This document shows positions 27,976 through 35,546 of a stretch of DNA of 64,000 nt, piece after piece. The position numbers and the translations under genes are program-made. The stretch comes from an uncultured Ruminococcus sp. (GTDB taxonomy: Bacteria > Bacillota > Clostridia > Oscillospirales > Ruminococcaceae), in assembly GCF_947301925.1 (NCBI RefSeq), contig NZ_CAMYUE010000013.1, forward strand, positions 1 through 64,000, given 5' to 3'. The stretch's first letter is position 1; each line of letters starts with the position of its first letter. The notes beneath the pieces are model-generated. The model did not search any database. It was not told the origin of the DNA and worked only from the letters and a program-made list of their open reading frames with translations.

Positions 27976-28004
27976 TTGATTTTTCAGGATTTCTGCTGTA
28001 TAAT
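27976..28004 (+). promoter_or_regulatory. Promoter of LRR protein gene
   Basis: TTGATT (27976-27981), a 17-base spacer and TATAAT (27999-28004), placed 34 bases before the ATG at 28038. Good match to the housekeeping sigma consensus. Confidence 0.7.
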
Positions 28005-28037
28005 AAGTATAAATTCGGAAACAAAGGGTGTGAAATA

Positions 28038-29222
28038 ATGCTTGAGGATTTCATCATAAGAGACCATATTCTGGAGTCCTACAATGGAAGTGAAGCAAAT
28101 GTTCAGATCCCAAGAGGCGTAACAAAGATCGGAGACCGGGCTTTTTCACATTGTGAAACGATGATAAGTGTTGTTATTCCTGACACTGTAAGCTCCATCG
28201 GAAAAGGGGCTTTTGCATACTGTACAAATCTAAGAAGCGTCAAAACGCCGGGTAGCGTAAAGGAGATACGCTCAGCAGCGTTTCTCGGCTGTGATAAACT
28301 GCGTCAGGTTTCACTTGCCGGCGGTTTGCTTTGCATTCAGGAGATGACATTTGCCGAATGCCGATGTCTGACTGATTGCAGAATTCCCGGAGGAGTGGTT
28401 AAAATTGAAAAAAATGCCTTCCGCAACTGCATATCCCTGAGTCGGCTTACAATCCCTCACAGTGTAACAGAAATCAGCGAAAATGCCTTTGATGGGTGCG
28501 GGCAAATTGAATTTACTGCGCCACCTCCACCTAAGGATCAGATATCAGAGGAAATAAAACGTCAGATAGACGATCTGCGTGAAGAAGGATTTATTATACA
28601 GCTTTGCAGAAAAAAGCTGCAACTCTCCCGATATAAAGGAGAAAAGGAGCAGGTTACTATCCCCTCTATCGTGACACGGATCGCAGATAAAGCGTTTGCC
28701 TGGAACACAACTGTGAAAAGGATCATCATACCTGATACTGTAACAGAAATCGGCAAACAGGCATTTGACGGCTGTTCTGCATTAGAAAGCGTGATTCTGT
28801 CTGACCGTATAACCGTGATCCCGGAGAGTGCTTTTTCCCACTGTCGTTCACTTACAGGCATCGTTCTGCCGGATAATGTGACCGAGATTGAAAGCAGTGC
28901 ATTTGAATTCTGCACAGAACTGAAAAATGTCACTCTCTCAAGATCGCTTATCTATATACGGTATGACGCTTTCAAGGGATGCAGGCAGCTTCGTCAGATC
29001 GAAATACCGACCAGCGTGAAACGGATCGACAGCGGTGCATTCAAGTCCTGCACTTCTCTGACAAATGTCTCTCTTCCGCCAGGCGTGCAGATCACGCGCA
29101 CACATACAAGCAAGCAGATCATCAGCAGTTCAACTATGATGGAACCTCCCTATGAGGCAGAGGTACAGATTCCAGGCTCTTTTGCCGACACGCCTTTCGG
29201 GAGACGGACCGGGTCAGAATGA
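28038..29222 (+). CDS. BspA-type leucine-rich-repeat (LRR_5) protein
   Basis: A 394-residue protein built of repeated units of about 23 residues such as VTKIGDRAFSHCETMISVVI, VSSIGKGAFAYCTNLRSV and VTEIGKQAFDGCSALESVIL. These are LRR_5 repeats in two blocks separated by a charged spacer near residues 165-205 that restarts with QLSRYKGEKEQVTIPSIVTR. Such proteins are usually surface exposed, but no signal peptide is visible here (MLEDFIIRDHILESYNGSEA), so this one appears cytoplasmic. It has no sorting motif or dockerin. It precedes an RCC1-repeat lipoprotein by 43 bases. A protein-protein interaction role is likely; the partner is unknown. Confidence 0.85.
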   Translation: MLEDFIIRDHILESYNGSEANVQIPRGVTKIGDRAFSHCETMISVVIPDTVSSIGKGAFAYCTNLRSVKTPGSVKEIRSAAFLGCDKLRQVSLAGGLLCIQEMTFAECRCLTDCRIPGGVVKIEKNAFRNCISLSRLTIPHSVTEISENAFDGCGQIEFTAPPPPKDQISEEIKRQIDDLREEGFIIQLCRKKLQLSRYKGEKEQVTIPSIVTRIADKAFAWNTTVKRIIIPDTVTEIGKQAFDGCSALESVILSDRITVIPESAFSHCRSLTGIVLPDNVTEIESSAFEFCTELKNVTLSRSLIYIRYDAFKGCRQLRQIEIPTSVKRIDSGAFKSCTSLTNVSLPPGVQITRTHTSKQIISSSTMMEPPYEAEVQIPGSFADTPFGRRTGSE

Positions 29223-29265
29223 TAAAAAGAAGCTCCGCTGAGCCGTAAAAAGGAGAATATATACA

Positions 29266-30555
29266 ATGAAAAAGCTGCTTATTATAAACACACTACTTTG
29301 CATTATCACTGCTGCTTTGACAAGCTGTTCAGATAGTAAAGCCCAGACAGCTGAAGGCTCCAGAACGACAGCTGCTGTTACTACAAATACAATAGAACAA
29401 ACTACTATAAATACCACAACACAGACAACTTCCGAACCTGCTCCGACAGAAAATGAGACCGTATCGACAACAGTTTCTGTAGCTGAGTTCGATCCCCATA
29501 GCATTGACAGATTAAGCCTTGGCGGCTGCCATACCGGATTTGTGAAAGAAGACAGCAGCCTTTATGTGTGGGGATGCGGCTTTGAATACCAGCTTGGAAA
29601 CGGCGAGCATACCATAGCTGATAATCCGATAAAAATAATGGATGATGTGGAGAAAATAAACTTCGGCTTTGAGAACAGTGCTGCTATAACCAAAGACGGG
29701 AGTCTGTACATATGGGGAAAACACAAGCCTAATCCTGCCGAAGCAAAAGAACTGTTCATGAATCCAAGCTCTCCTACAAAGATCATGGATAATGTAAGTT
29801 CAGTCAGTCTCGGATCAAACCATACAGCTGTAATAAAAAATGACAACACTCTGTATATGTGGGGCGATAACTATCTGGGGGAGCTCGGCAACGGGAAAAG
29901 CGGAAAGTATGAATATTCAGATACTCCCGTAAAGATAATGGATAATGTCATATGTGTAAGTCTTGGTTTTCTTCATAGTGCAGCAGTGACAACTGACGGA
30001 AGTCTTTATACATGGGGCTGTAACAGAAACGGGCAGCTTGGCAACGGAAAAAGCGGTGAGTCTGAAATAGAAGCTGAACCTGTAAAGATCATGGAAAACG
30101 TTCAATATGTCAGTGTTGGCGATGAACACAGCGCAGCTATCACAGAAGACGGAAGTCTTTATATGTGGGGACGTAATGATTCCGGGCAGGTAGGAAACGG
30201 AAAAAGCGGCGAGAATGAAATACAAACCGAACCCGTAAAGATCATGGACAACGTTCAGTATGTCAGTCTTGGTGCAGAACACAGCGCAGCAATAACCAAA
30301 GACGGAAGCCTGTATATGTGGGGAAATAACAGCGATGGTCAGCTCGGAAACGGAGAGAGCGGATACAAAATTCTTTCAAGCGTCCCCATAAAAATAATGG
30401 ATAACGTTGAAGCCGTAAGTCTCGGAAACGGGCACAGCGGAGCATTGACCAAAGACGGTGAATTATATATGTGGGGCAATAACAGTCTCGGTGGTGTTGG
30501 AATAGAAAGTGAAGACAATCGCATTCTTGTTCCTACAAAGATCGATATAACGTGA
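29266..30555 (+). CDS. RCC1-repeat lipoprotein
   Basis: A 429-residue secreted lipoprotein. The signal MKKLLIINTLLCIITAALTSC ends in a lipobox with Cys21. A Thr-rich linker follows (residues about 30-70), then six or seven RCC1-type beta-propeller blades with the repeated pattern SAAITKDGSLYMWGNNSDGQ, LGNGKSG and PVKIMDNVQYVSLG. The blades are nearly identical to one another, which implies recent internal duplication. RCC1 propellers bind proteins or ligands; in gut Firmicutes such proteins are extracellular and uncharacterised. It probably shares the LRR gene's promoter and ends at the terminator 30671-30712. Confidence 0.9.
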   Translation: MKKLLIINTLLCIITAALTSCSDSKAQTAEGSRTTAAVTTNTIEQTTINTTTQTTSEPAPTENETVSTTVSVAEFDPHSIDRLSLGGCHTGFVKEDSSLYVWGCGFEYQLGNGEHTIADNPIKIMDDVEKINFGFENSAAITKDGSLYIWGKHKPNPAEAKELFMNPSSPTKIMDNVSSVSLGSNHTAVIKNDNTLYMWGDNYLGELGNGKSGKYEYSDTPVKIMDNVICVSLGFLHSAAVTTDGSLYTWGCNRNGQLGNGKSGESEIEAEPVKIMENVQYVSVGDEHSAAITEDGSLYMWGRNDSGQVGNGKSGENEIQTEPVKIMDNVQYVSLGAEHSAAITKDGSLYMWGNNSDGQLGNGESGYKILSSVPIKIMDNVEAVSLGNGHSGALTKDGELYMWGNNSLGGVGIESEDNRILVPTKIDIT

Positions 30556-30670
30556 TTTCTGTGAAAAACGGCTCAGAATTACCCGAAAGAATACAATTGA
30601 AAAAGGATCCAACAGATACCATGAAAACTAAATGAGCATGGTCTGAAAGCATGATAATATAATACTACAT

Positions 30671-30712
30671 AAAAAGCAGGTGGAAAAAGCAGTCAATCCA
30701 CCTGCTTTTTTT
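30671..30712 (+). terminator. Terminator of the LRR/RCC1 operon
   Basis: The arms AAAAGCAGGTGG and CCACCTGCTTTT, with a 14-base loop, end in seven T residues. A strong plus-strand intrinsic terminator 115 bases after the RCC1 stop. It probably marks the last chromosomal feature before the mobile element. Confidence 0.85.
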
Positions 30713-30749
30713 AGCCAAATCTTTATTATTTCTAAGTATATCAAAAAGC

Positions 30750-30804
30750 AGAACAGCTCTCCCGGCACAAGGCCGGAAGTTAAGTATATAATACAAGCTG
30801 TTCT
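30750..30804 (-). terminator. Structured terminator after the relaxase gene
   Basis: AGAACAGCT (30750-30758) and AGCTGTTCT (30796-30804) form a nine-base stem that encloses a CCGGC/GCCGG hairpin. On the minus strand CTTTTTG follows. It probably ends the mobilization operon, but its size and asymmetric inner hairpin could also reflect an element end or transfer site. Confidence 0.5.
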
Positions 30805-30850
30805 ATAGTGCGGGGCGATTATAATAGGCATAGCAATTTCAGTTTAAGAA

Positions 30851-31384
30851 TCAATCCTCATAGTCGTTAGGAACGAATACCTTGTCAATTTCGACTTCGG
30901 TTCCGTCTTCTTTTCGAATGATAAGTTTGGTAGGTTGACCTGTCACATCAGCCATACGCTGAGCTAATGCAAAATTGGTGCTATTATCTGCGTACAACAG
31001 CGATCCATCGTTTATGTTTGTAGGACTCACTGCTGTATGGTTATGATACCAATTCCAATCTCTGTCTTTGAAGTGGGTACCAGTGGCAGCAAGGTGAGAA
31101 TCGATTATATCCTTGAATATTTCTTTCGTGAGTTCCATAGCTTTCTCAGCAGTTGGAGCTGCTTCGCCTGTGAACGCTGTCATGTAGTGAAACACAGGCG
31201 TTTTGTCTTGGTTGTCCCAGAACTTAGCCACTGACTGAAACTGTTGCAAAGCTTCTTTAGAGTCGTCAGGATTTACACCAAATCCCTCTTTAAGGACTTG
31301 ATCCTTTCCAATGGGGTAATTCACGACATTTTCCAAGCACTTATCGTCGCCATTAGTGTGCTTTATCACTTTAATATATTCCAT
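30851..31384 (-). CDS. Minimal relaxase (MobA/VirD2-like mobilization nuclease)
   Basis: A 177-residue protein that fits only the N-terminal nuclease domain of MOB relaxases. Motif I is ENVVNYPIGKD with candidate nicking Tyr23. Motif III is seen in THFKDRDWNWYHNH, giving H104, D107, H114 and H116, the expected three-His metal site. The stretch AAPTAEKAMELTKEIFKD is the usual helix between them. Family members are generally over 300 residues, so this lacks the C-terminal helicase/primase part. GAGGAGG precedes the ATG, and the gene overlaps its upstream partner by 19 bases. It would nick oriT and pilot the strand for mobilization. The assignment rests on motif pattern, not a search. Confidence 0.68.
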   Translation of the reverse strand: MEYIKVIKHTNGDDKCLENVVNYPIGKDQVLKEGFGVNPDDSKEALQQFQSVAKFWDNQDKTPVFHYMTAFTGEAAPTAEKAMELTKEIFKDIIDSHLAATGTHFKDRDWNWYHNHTAVSPTNINDGSLLYADNSTNFALAQRMADVTGQPTKLIIRKEDGTEVEIDKVFVPNDYED

Positions 31385-31662
31385 AGTTTTCTGACCTCCT
31401 CGTACACGTCTAATGCCTCCTGAGGCATATTGGGTTTAAGATCGCCGTACTTTTGGTTCTTGTTGTTTTCAAGCTGGTACATCAAAGCAGGAGTAAGCGG
31501 AATCGGATAATGCTTGAGCCTATTTCTTGCTTCTTCTGAAATTGTTATGCCTTTATCCTTAGCTTCCTCATTAAGCTCATTATACAGAGACTGCGGTACT
31601 TTCAGTGGTAAAGGCACCATTGGATCTTTTGGTTCTCTCTTGATTTGTTTCTGTTCTTTCAT
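31366..31662 (-). CDS. Relaxosome accessory protein, MobC/RHH-like
   Basis: A 98-residue protein with PLPLKVPQSLYNELNEEAKD and KGITISEEARNRLKHY, resembling the ribbon-helix-helix plus MobC layout of small mobilization proteins. It is translated just before the relaxase with a 19-base overlap and has AGGAGT ahead of its ATG. Its likely role is to bind oriT and load the relaxase. The family call is moderate; the context supports it. Confidence 0.6.
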   Translation of the reverse strand: MKEQKQIKREPKDPMVPLPLKVPQSLYNELNEEAKDKGITISEEARNRLKHYPIPLTPALMYQLENNKNQKYGDLKPNMPQEALDVYEEVRKLWNILK

Positions 31663-31822
31663 TTAGATTACTCCTAACATAGTATTAATCCCGTAGATGT
31701 TGTTTCTATACTCTCGGACTATACCAAATAAGAATACATCTTAATATTAAATATATTAATTACAGGAATATAGTATAGAACAACCGTAATACGGAATTTA
31801 CATATTAGTACAAATTTCAAAA

Positions 31823-31963
31823 TAAAAAATCCTCCCGAATAATCGAGAGGATCTTTACATATTCAGAATAATAGATCTTATCTAATTTCTACCATCGTAA
31901 AACAACTGGAATCGATATAATGCTTATCATCGCCATCTGTTATGGTCGATATTAAATCTTTAT
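31823..31963 (-). ncRNA. Putative ~140-nt small RNA or leader of the mobilization operon
   Basis: A good promoter (31970-31998) is followed on the minus strand by about 110 bases with no sizeable ORF and then a strong intrinsic terminator (arms ATCCTC-C-CGA and TCG-A-GAGGAT, 31829-31852, then six T). The only frame is a 15-codon hydrophobic peptide, MAMISIISIPVVLRW (31936-31889), without a ribosome site. It lies 160 bases upstream of the relaxosome genes, so it is either an attenuated leader or an independent small RNA. Confidence 0.5.
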
Positions 31964-31969
31964 AAACGA

Positions 31970-31998
31970 ATTATATCATATATGCCTCAATACTGCAA
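31970..31998 (-). promoter_or_regulatory. Promoter for the small RNA/mobilization leader
   Basis: Minus-strand TTGCAG (31998-31993), a 17-base spacer and TATAAT (31975-31970). It faces the relaxosome genes, with the terminator at 31823-31852 in between. Confidence 0.6.
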
Positions 31999-32136
31999 GG
32001 TATGGTTGAAAACGTGTTAACTTCTTTCATATTAATAATATACATTTCATTTTCCTATTTTTCGGAAATACTGAATATATATTATTTTTTTGATGCCATA
32101 TACTCGGTAATCAAATATTATGAAAGGAGAAGAATT

Positions 32137-32421
32137 ATGTTTAATAACGAACGATACCTTACCTGCGGTGTAGACAGTTCAATCCCCTTGGAACTTCAGC
32201 TGTTCTTGTGGGAGTGTGTCTACCAGTTGCCTGAGCCTAAAGACTACTTACAGGTGTTTGAGCTTAGCCCATCAGGCTCTATGCAGTCCATTGTTCACAG
32301 TTCTGAAGAGCCTGAATATCGTAAGGTGTACATGATACCGTCAGCTGCACCGATTACCCAGAAGCTTTACGTCATCGATGACGGCGACCACAGCACTATG
32401 TTGCTTGCGAGTGAATATTAA
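32137..32421 (+). CDS. DUF960 family protein
   Basis: A 94-residue protein beginning MFNNERYLTCGVDSSIPLEL and containing LPEPKDYLQVFELS, EEPEYRKVYMIPS and the C-terminal LYVIDDGDHSTMLLASEY, the recognisable DUF960 pattern of Firmicute plasmids and conjugative elements. The frame opens earlier (32002), but AAAGGAG lies correctly before ATG 32137. Function unknown; the family is a reliable marker of mobile elements. It starts the plus-strand cargo set that includes the amidoligase and amidotransferase. Confidence 0.85.
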   Translation: MFNNERYLTCGVDSSIPLELQLFLWECVYQLPEPKDYLQVFELSPSGSMQSIVHSSEEPEYRKVYMIPSAAPITQKLYVIDDGDHSTMLLASEY

Positions 32422-32428
32422 AACAAAT

Positions 32429-32459
32429 GCCAGCCCTTCGGGGCTGGTTATTTCTATTT
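32429..32459 (+). terminator. UUCG hairpin after the DUF960 gene
   Basis: CCAGCCC and GGGCTGG close a TTCG tetraloop, followed by TTATTTCTATTTT. It can end or lower read-through into the amidoligase gene, whose ribosome site starts a few bases later. Confidence 0.7.
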
Positions 32460-32475
32460 TCGGAGGTTTTAAACA

Positions 32476-33591
32476 ATGGAAGAAAACAAAACAGAAACAT
32501 TGTACTGCTCCCACTGCGGAGCAGTTATAAGCGACGACGAAGACTGTGAGGCAGTCAACGGGGAGATTGTCTGTATGGACTGCATTGAGAACCATACCAA
32601 TACTTGTGACAGATGTGGCGCTATAATCTGGACCAGCGATAGCTACGGCGACGAATATACCGCGCTTTGTTCATCATGTTACCATAACCACTACGTTAGG
32701 TGCTGCTGCTGTGATGCCCTGCTCCATTAAGATGATTCCTATCACCTTGACGGCTACGATTATTGCAGTGACTGTTACCATGACGAGGTGGACAAATGCC
32801 GCAGTATCCACGAATATGGGTGGAAGCCGGAGCCCATATTTTACGGAGACGATTCTGTTCGATATTTCGGCGTAGAGCTGGAGATAGACGGAGCAGGTAA
32901 AGACTCTGATAATGCCGACGAGATACTTGCTGTTGCTAACAAGGATAATGAGCATATCTACATCAAGGGCGACGGCTCTCTTGACGATGGTCTGGAGATT
33001 GTGACACACCCAATGTCATTAGAATACCATAAGCAATTCTGTTGGCAGGAGATTATGAACAAAGCAATCAGCATGGGATATCGCTCACATCAAACCTCGA
33101 CGTGTGGGCTCCATATTCACGTAAATCGCTCATGTCTCGGCGAGACGCAGGATGAGCAGGAACTTGTGATATCGCACATTTTATTCTTTGTCGAGAAACA
33201 TTGGGCGGAACTGCTGAAGTTCAGCCGCAGAAGCGAATACTCCATAAACAGATGGGCAGCGCGGTACGGGTACGAACGTACTGGCAGGGACATACTCGAA
33301 AAGGCTAAGAAAGGCAATCTTGGAAGGTATGCGGCCGTAAACCTGATGAATTACAGCACTGTGGAGTTCCGCCTGTTCAGAGGCACTTTGAAGTATAATA
33401 CACTTATTGCAGCACTGGAACTTGTTGACGCTATCTGTGATGTGGCACAGGATATGACAGAGGATGAGATATCAAATATGAGCTGGAGTGAGTTCGTTAG
33501 CAAAATCACTGAGCCAGAACTTGTTAATTATTTAAAGGAAAGACAGCTATATGTAAATGAACTAATAGAAAATAATCAGGAGGAAATGTAA
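32476..33591 (+). pseudogene. Zinc-ribbon amidoligase, interrupted by in-frame TAA
   Basis: One continuous frame of 372 codons is broken only by TAA at codon 85 (32728-32730). Before it, cysteine pairs (YCSHCGAV, VCMDCIEN, CDRCGAI, LCSSCYHN, RCCCCDALLH) form a multi-zinc-ribbon. The reading continues without shift as DDSYHLDGYDYCSDCYHDEV, completing the last ribbon. From about residue 115 comes a putative amidoligase (Amidoligase_2) domain: FGVELEIDG, KGDGSLDDGLEIVTHP, TSTCGLHIHVNRS and VEFRLFRGTLKYNTLI. That family is predicted to form amide bonds between carboxylates and amines using ATP. GGAGG precedes ATG 32476. A second start at 32788 could still make the catalytic part. It may be a pseudogene, a phase-off allele or a sequencing error. 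Confidence 0.85.
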
Positions 33592-33592
33592 A

Positions 33593-33784
33593 ATGAAAAA
33601 GATCGAGATTTTAGAGAAATTACCAAAGCTTCCGATTACGGAGTTCAAATACTCTGATGCGCAGGTAGTTTTGAGACTTGTGACTATACTTGCTGCATGC
33701 CATTTGAGCGGAAAAATCAATCGTGTATTAAAGCGTATTCAAAAACTTGAGAATCCAGACGAGGTTCTCAAGTATCTTAAATAA
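33593..33784 (+). CDS. Small hypothetical protein between amidoligase and amidotransferase
   Basis: A 63-residue, Lys/Leu-rich, probably helical protein (ILEKLPKLPITEFKYSDAQV, then LAACHLSGKINRVLKRIQKL). GGAGGAAATG lies just before its ATG, and it starts one base after the amidoligase stop, so translation is probably coupled. No family recognised. Being locked between two amide-chemistry genes it could be an adaptor or a substrate peptide; that is speculation. Confidence 0.6.
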   Translation: MKKIEILEKLPKLPITEFKYSDAQVVLRLVTILAACHLSGKINRVLKRIQKLENPDEVLKYLK

Positions 33785-33798
33785 CGGGAGGAATACAT

Positions 33799-34779
33799 AT
33801 GTGTGCTTTATTTGGTTGGCTCGATTATAAGGGAATCGTGCCTTACAGAGTACTCAAAAAACTTACGCAAGTGCTGGCTAACGCTGCCGAAGAGCGTGGT
33901 ACTGATGCAGCTGGTATCAGTTACATTAAAGACGGCAAAGTTACAGTGTTCAAAAGGCCCAAGCCTGCTCACAAACTCCACTTCAATACTCCAGACGGTA
34001 CAAAGGCTGTTATGGGACATACCCGTATGACTACTCAGGGAGACGGCAAGCATAACTACAATAATCATCCCTTCCCCGGTATAGCCGGCGATACAAGCTT
34101 TGCATTTGCTCATAACGGAATCCTGTGGAATGATAAGGAACTGAGGAAGGAAAAGCTTATTCCTGATACCCACATCGAGACAGACAGCTATATCGGTGTT
34201 CAGCTGATTGAGAAACAGGGCAAGCTCAATTTTGACAGCTTACAGTATATGGCTGAGACTGTGGAGGGTAACTTCACCTTCACTGTCCTTGACCAGTACA
34301 ACTCCTTATACATTATAAAAGGAAGCAACCCGATGTATCTGTTGCACTTTGAAAGCATAGGACTGTATGTATATGCAAGTACAGAAACTATCATGAAAAA
34401 GGCATTGAAACAGCTGGGACTTCATAAGTTTGAGAGTAAACGTGTAGATACTGAAGACGGCGATATACTGTGCATTGACAGGAACGGTAAGATCACAAGA
34501 TCACACTTCGAGCCTAAGATATACCGTTCCAGGTACAGTAGCTGGTTCGATTACGATGTATCTCCGTATTACGGCGTTCACGAAGAATTGCTATTATCAT
34601 ATTGCGGCTGCTACGGCGTGGACAGCTCTGATGTGGAACTGTTGCTTGATTACGGTTATACTTGCGATGAGATAGAAGATATGCTCGCAGACCAGAGCCT
34701 GCTCCGTGAAGCCCTCAAAGACGTAAAATACATCTATGGCGAAGACATCTATGAGAGCTGCTATGGGGGTGTCTTCTGA
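33799..34779 (+). CDS. Class II glutamine amidotransferase
   Basis: A 326-residue Ntn-hydrolase of the class II glutamine amidotransferase family. Cys2 directly after the initiator Met is the expected nucleophile (MCALFGWLDYKG). Further support comes from ERGTDAAGISYIKDG, the glutaminase signature VMGHTRMTTQGDGKHNYNNH and FAHNGILWNDKEL, and HIETDSYIGVQLIE. It hydrolyses glutamine to supply ammonia. There is no fused synthetase domain; the last 75 residues are a Tyr/Cys-rich tail with a possible small helical bundle (DVELLLDYGYTCDEIEDML). GGGAGG precedes ATG. The neighbouring amidoligase is the obvious candidate acceptor enzyme. Confidence 0.9.
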   Translation: MCALFGWLDYKGIVPYRVLKKLTQVLANAAEERGTDAAGISYIKDGKVTVFKRPKPAHKLHFNTPDGTKAVMGHTRMTTQGDGKHNYNNHPFPGIAGDTSFAFAHNGILWNDKELRKEKLIPDTHIETDSYIGVQLIEKQGKLNFDSLQYMAETVEGNFTFTVLDQYNSLYIIKGSNPMYLLHFESIGLYVYASTETIMKKALKQLGLHKFESKRVDTEDGDILCIDRNGKITRSHFEPKIYRSRYSSWFDYDVSPYYGVHEELLLSYCGCYGVDSSDVELLLDYGYTCDEIEDMLADQSLLREALKDVKYIYGEDIYESCYGGVF

Positions 34780-34789
34780 GTACCCAAAA

Positions 34790-34888
34790 GTATAGGTTTT
34801 GACACACATGAAAAACAGCCAAAAAAGCGTTCCAAAAAGTGGTGTTTTGACTTTTGAGACGTACCGAAAATCGCCACCACTTTTTGGG
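34790..34888. repeat. Inverted and direct repeats upstream of the resolvase (possible res/operator)
   Basis: CCAAAAAGTGGTG (34832-34844) and CACCACTTTTTGG (34875-34887) form a perfect 13-base inverted repeat separated by 30 bases. A related direct copy, CCAAAAGT-ATAGGTTTTGAC, lies just upstream near 34790, matching CCAAAAAGT-GGTGTTTTGAC. The array ends right before the resolvase ribosome site. It may be the enzyme's recombination site or autoregulatory operator. Confidence 0.6.
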
Positions 34889-34903
34889 ACGGAAAGGAGC
34901 ATT

Positions 34904-35506
34904 ATGGACAACAGGATCTATGGATACGCAAGAGTATCTACCCGTGAGCAGAACGAAGACCGACAGCTCGAAGCCCTCACCAAGTTTGGAGTTCCTGAGC
35001 AGAACATTATCATTGATAAGGCTTCCGGCAAGGATACCGAGCGTGAGGGCTATCAATACCTCAAACGACAGATACTACGCAAGGGTGATACACTGATTAT
35101 CAAAGAACTGGACAGGCTCAGCCGAAACAAATCAGATATCAAGCGAGAATTGGAAGAGTTCAAAGATATGGGCGTCAGAGTCAAGATACTGGATATACCA
35201 ACTACGCTGACAGACTTTCCGCCGGAGCAGGCGTGGATTCTTGAAATGATTAACAGCATACTTATAGAAGTTCTCGGTAGCATTGCTGAAAATGAAAGAC
35301 GTAAGATACGAGCCCGTCAGCGTGAAGGCATCGAAGCTGCTAAAAAGAAAAATGTCCGCTTCGGACGTCCGTCAAAGCCTCTCCCTGATAACTGGGAGCA
35401 GGTATTGGCGGATGTTCGTTGCGGAAACAAAAAGCCTGCGGAGGCTATGCGAGAGCTTGGGATTTCTCGGTCATGTTATTACAGATTATGGAATAATCAT
35501 AAATAA
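34904..35506 (+). CDS. Serine recombinase (resolvase/invertase family)
   Basis: A 200-residue small serine recombinase. The N-terminal catalytic domain starts RIYGYARVSTREQNEDRQLE, where the Ser of YARVST is the nucleophile. KELDRLSRNKSDI supplies the conserved arginines, and the long helix ENERRKIRARQREGIEAAKK leads to the C-terminal helix-turn-helix (RFGRPSKP, then PAEAMRELGISRSCYYRLW). AAAGGAG supports ATG 34904; the upstream extension of the frame runs through the repeat array and is not coding. It probably resolves element dimers or inverts a nearby segment. Confidence 0.92.
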   Translation: MDNRIYGYARVSTREQNEDRQLEALTKFGVPEQNIIIDKASGKDTEREGYQYLKRQILRKGDTLIIKELDRLSRNKSDIKRELEEFKDMGVRVKILDIPTTLTDFPPEQAWILEMINSILIEVLGSIAENERRKIRARQREGIEAAKKKNVRFGRPSKPLPDNWEQVLADVRCGNKKPAEAMRELGISRSCYYRLWNNHK

Positions 35507-35508
35507 GA

Positions 35509-35532
35509 ATGAGCCTCCTAACGGAGGCTCAT
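35509..35532. terminator. Bidirectional terminator between resolvase and toxin genes
   Basis: ATGAGCCTCC and GGAGGCTCAT pair perfectly around a TAAC loop. It lies between convergent genes (the resolvase on plus, the toxin on minus) and can serve both. Confidence 0.7.
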
Positions 35533-35546
35533 CATTAGAAATAATG

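Noticed and set aside
30560..30850. Left attachment site matching the tRNA-Ala 3' end
   Set aside because: No stretch resembling the tRNA 3' sequence was found; only terminators are present.
34799..34903. N-terminal extension of the serine recombinase
   Set aside because: The extension is translated repeat DNA; the ribosome site and the family N-terminus fit ATG 34904.
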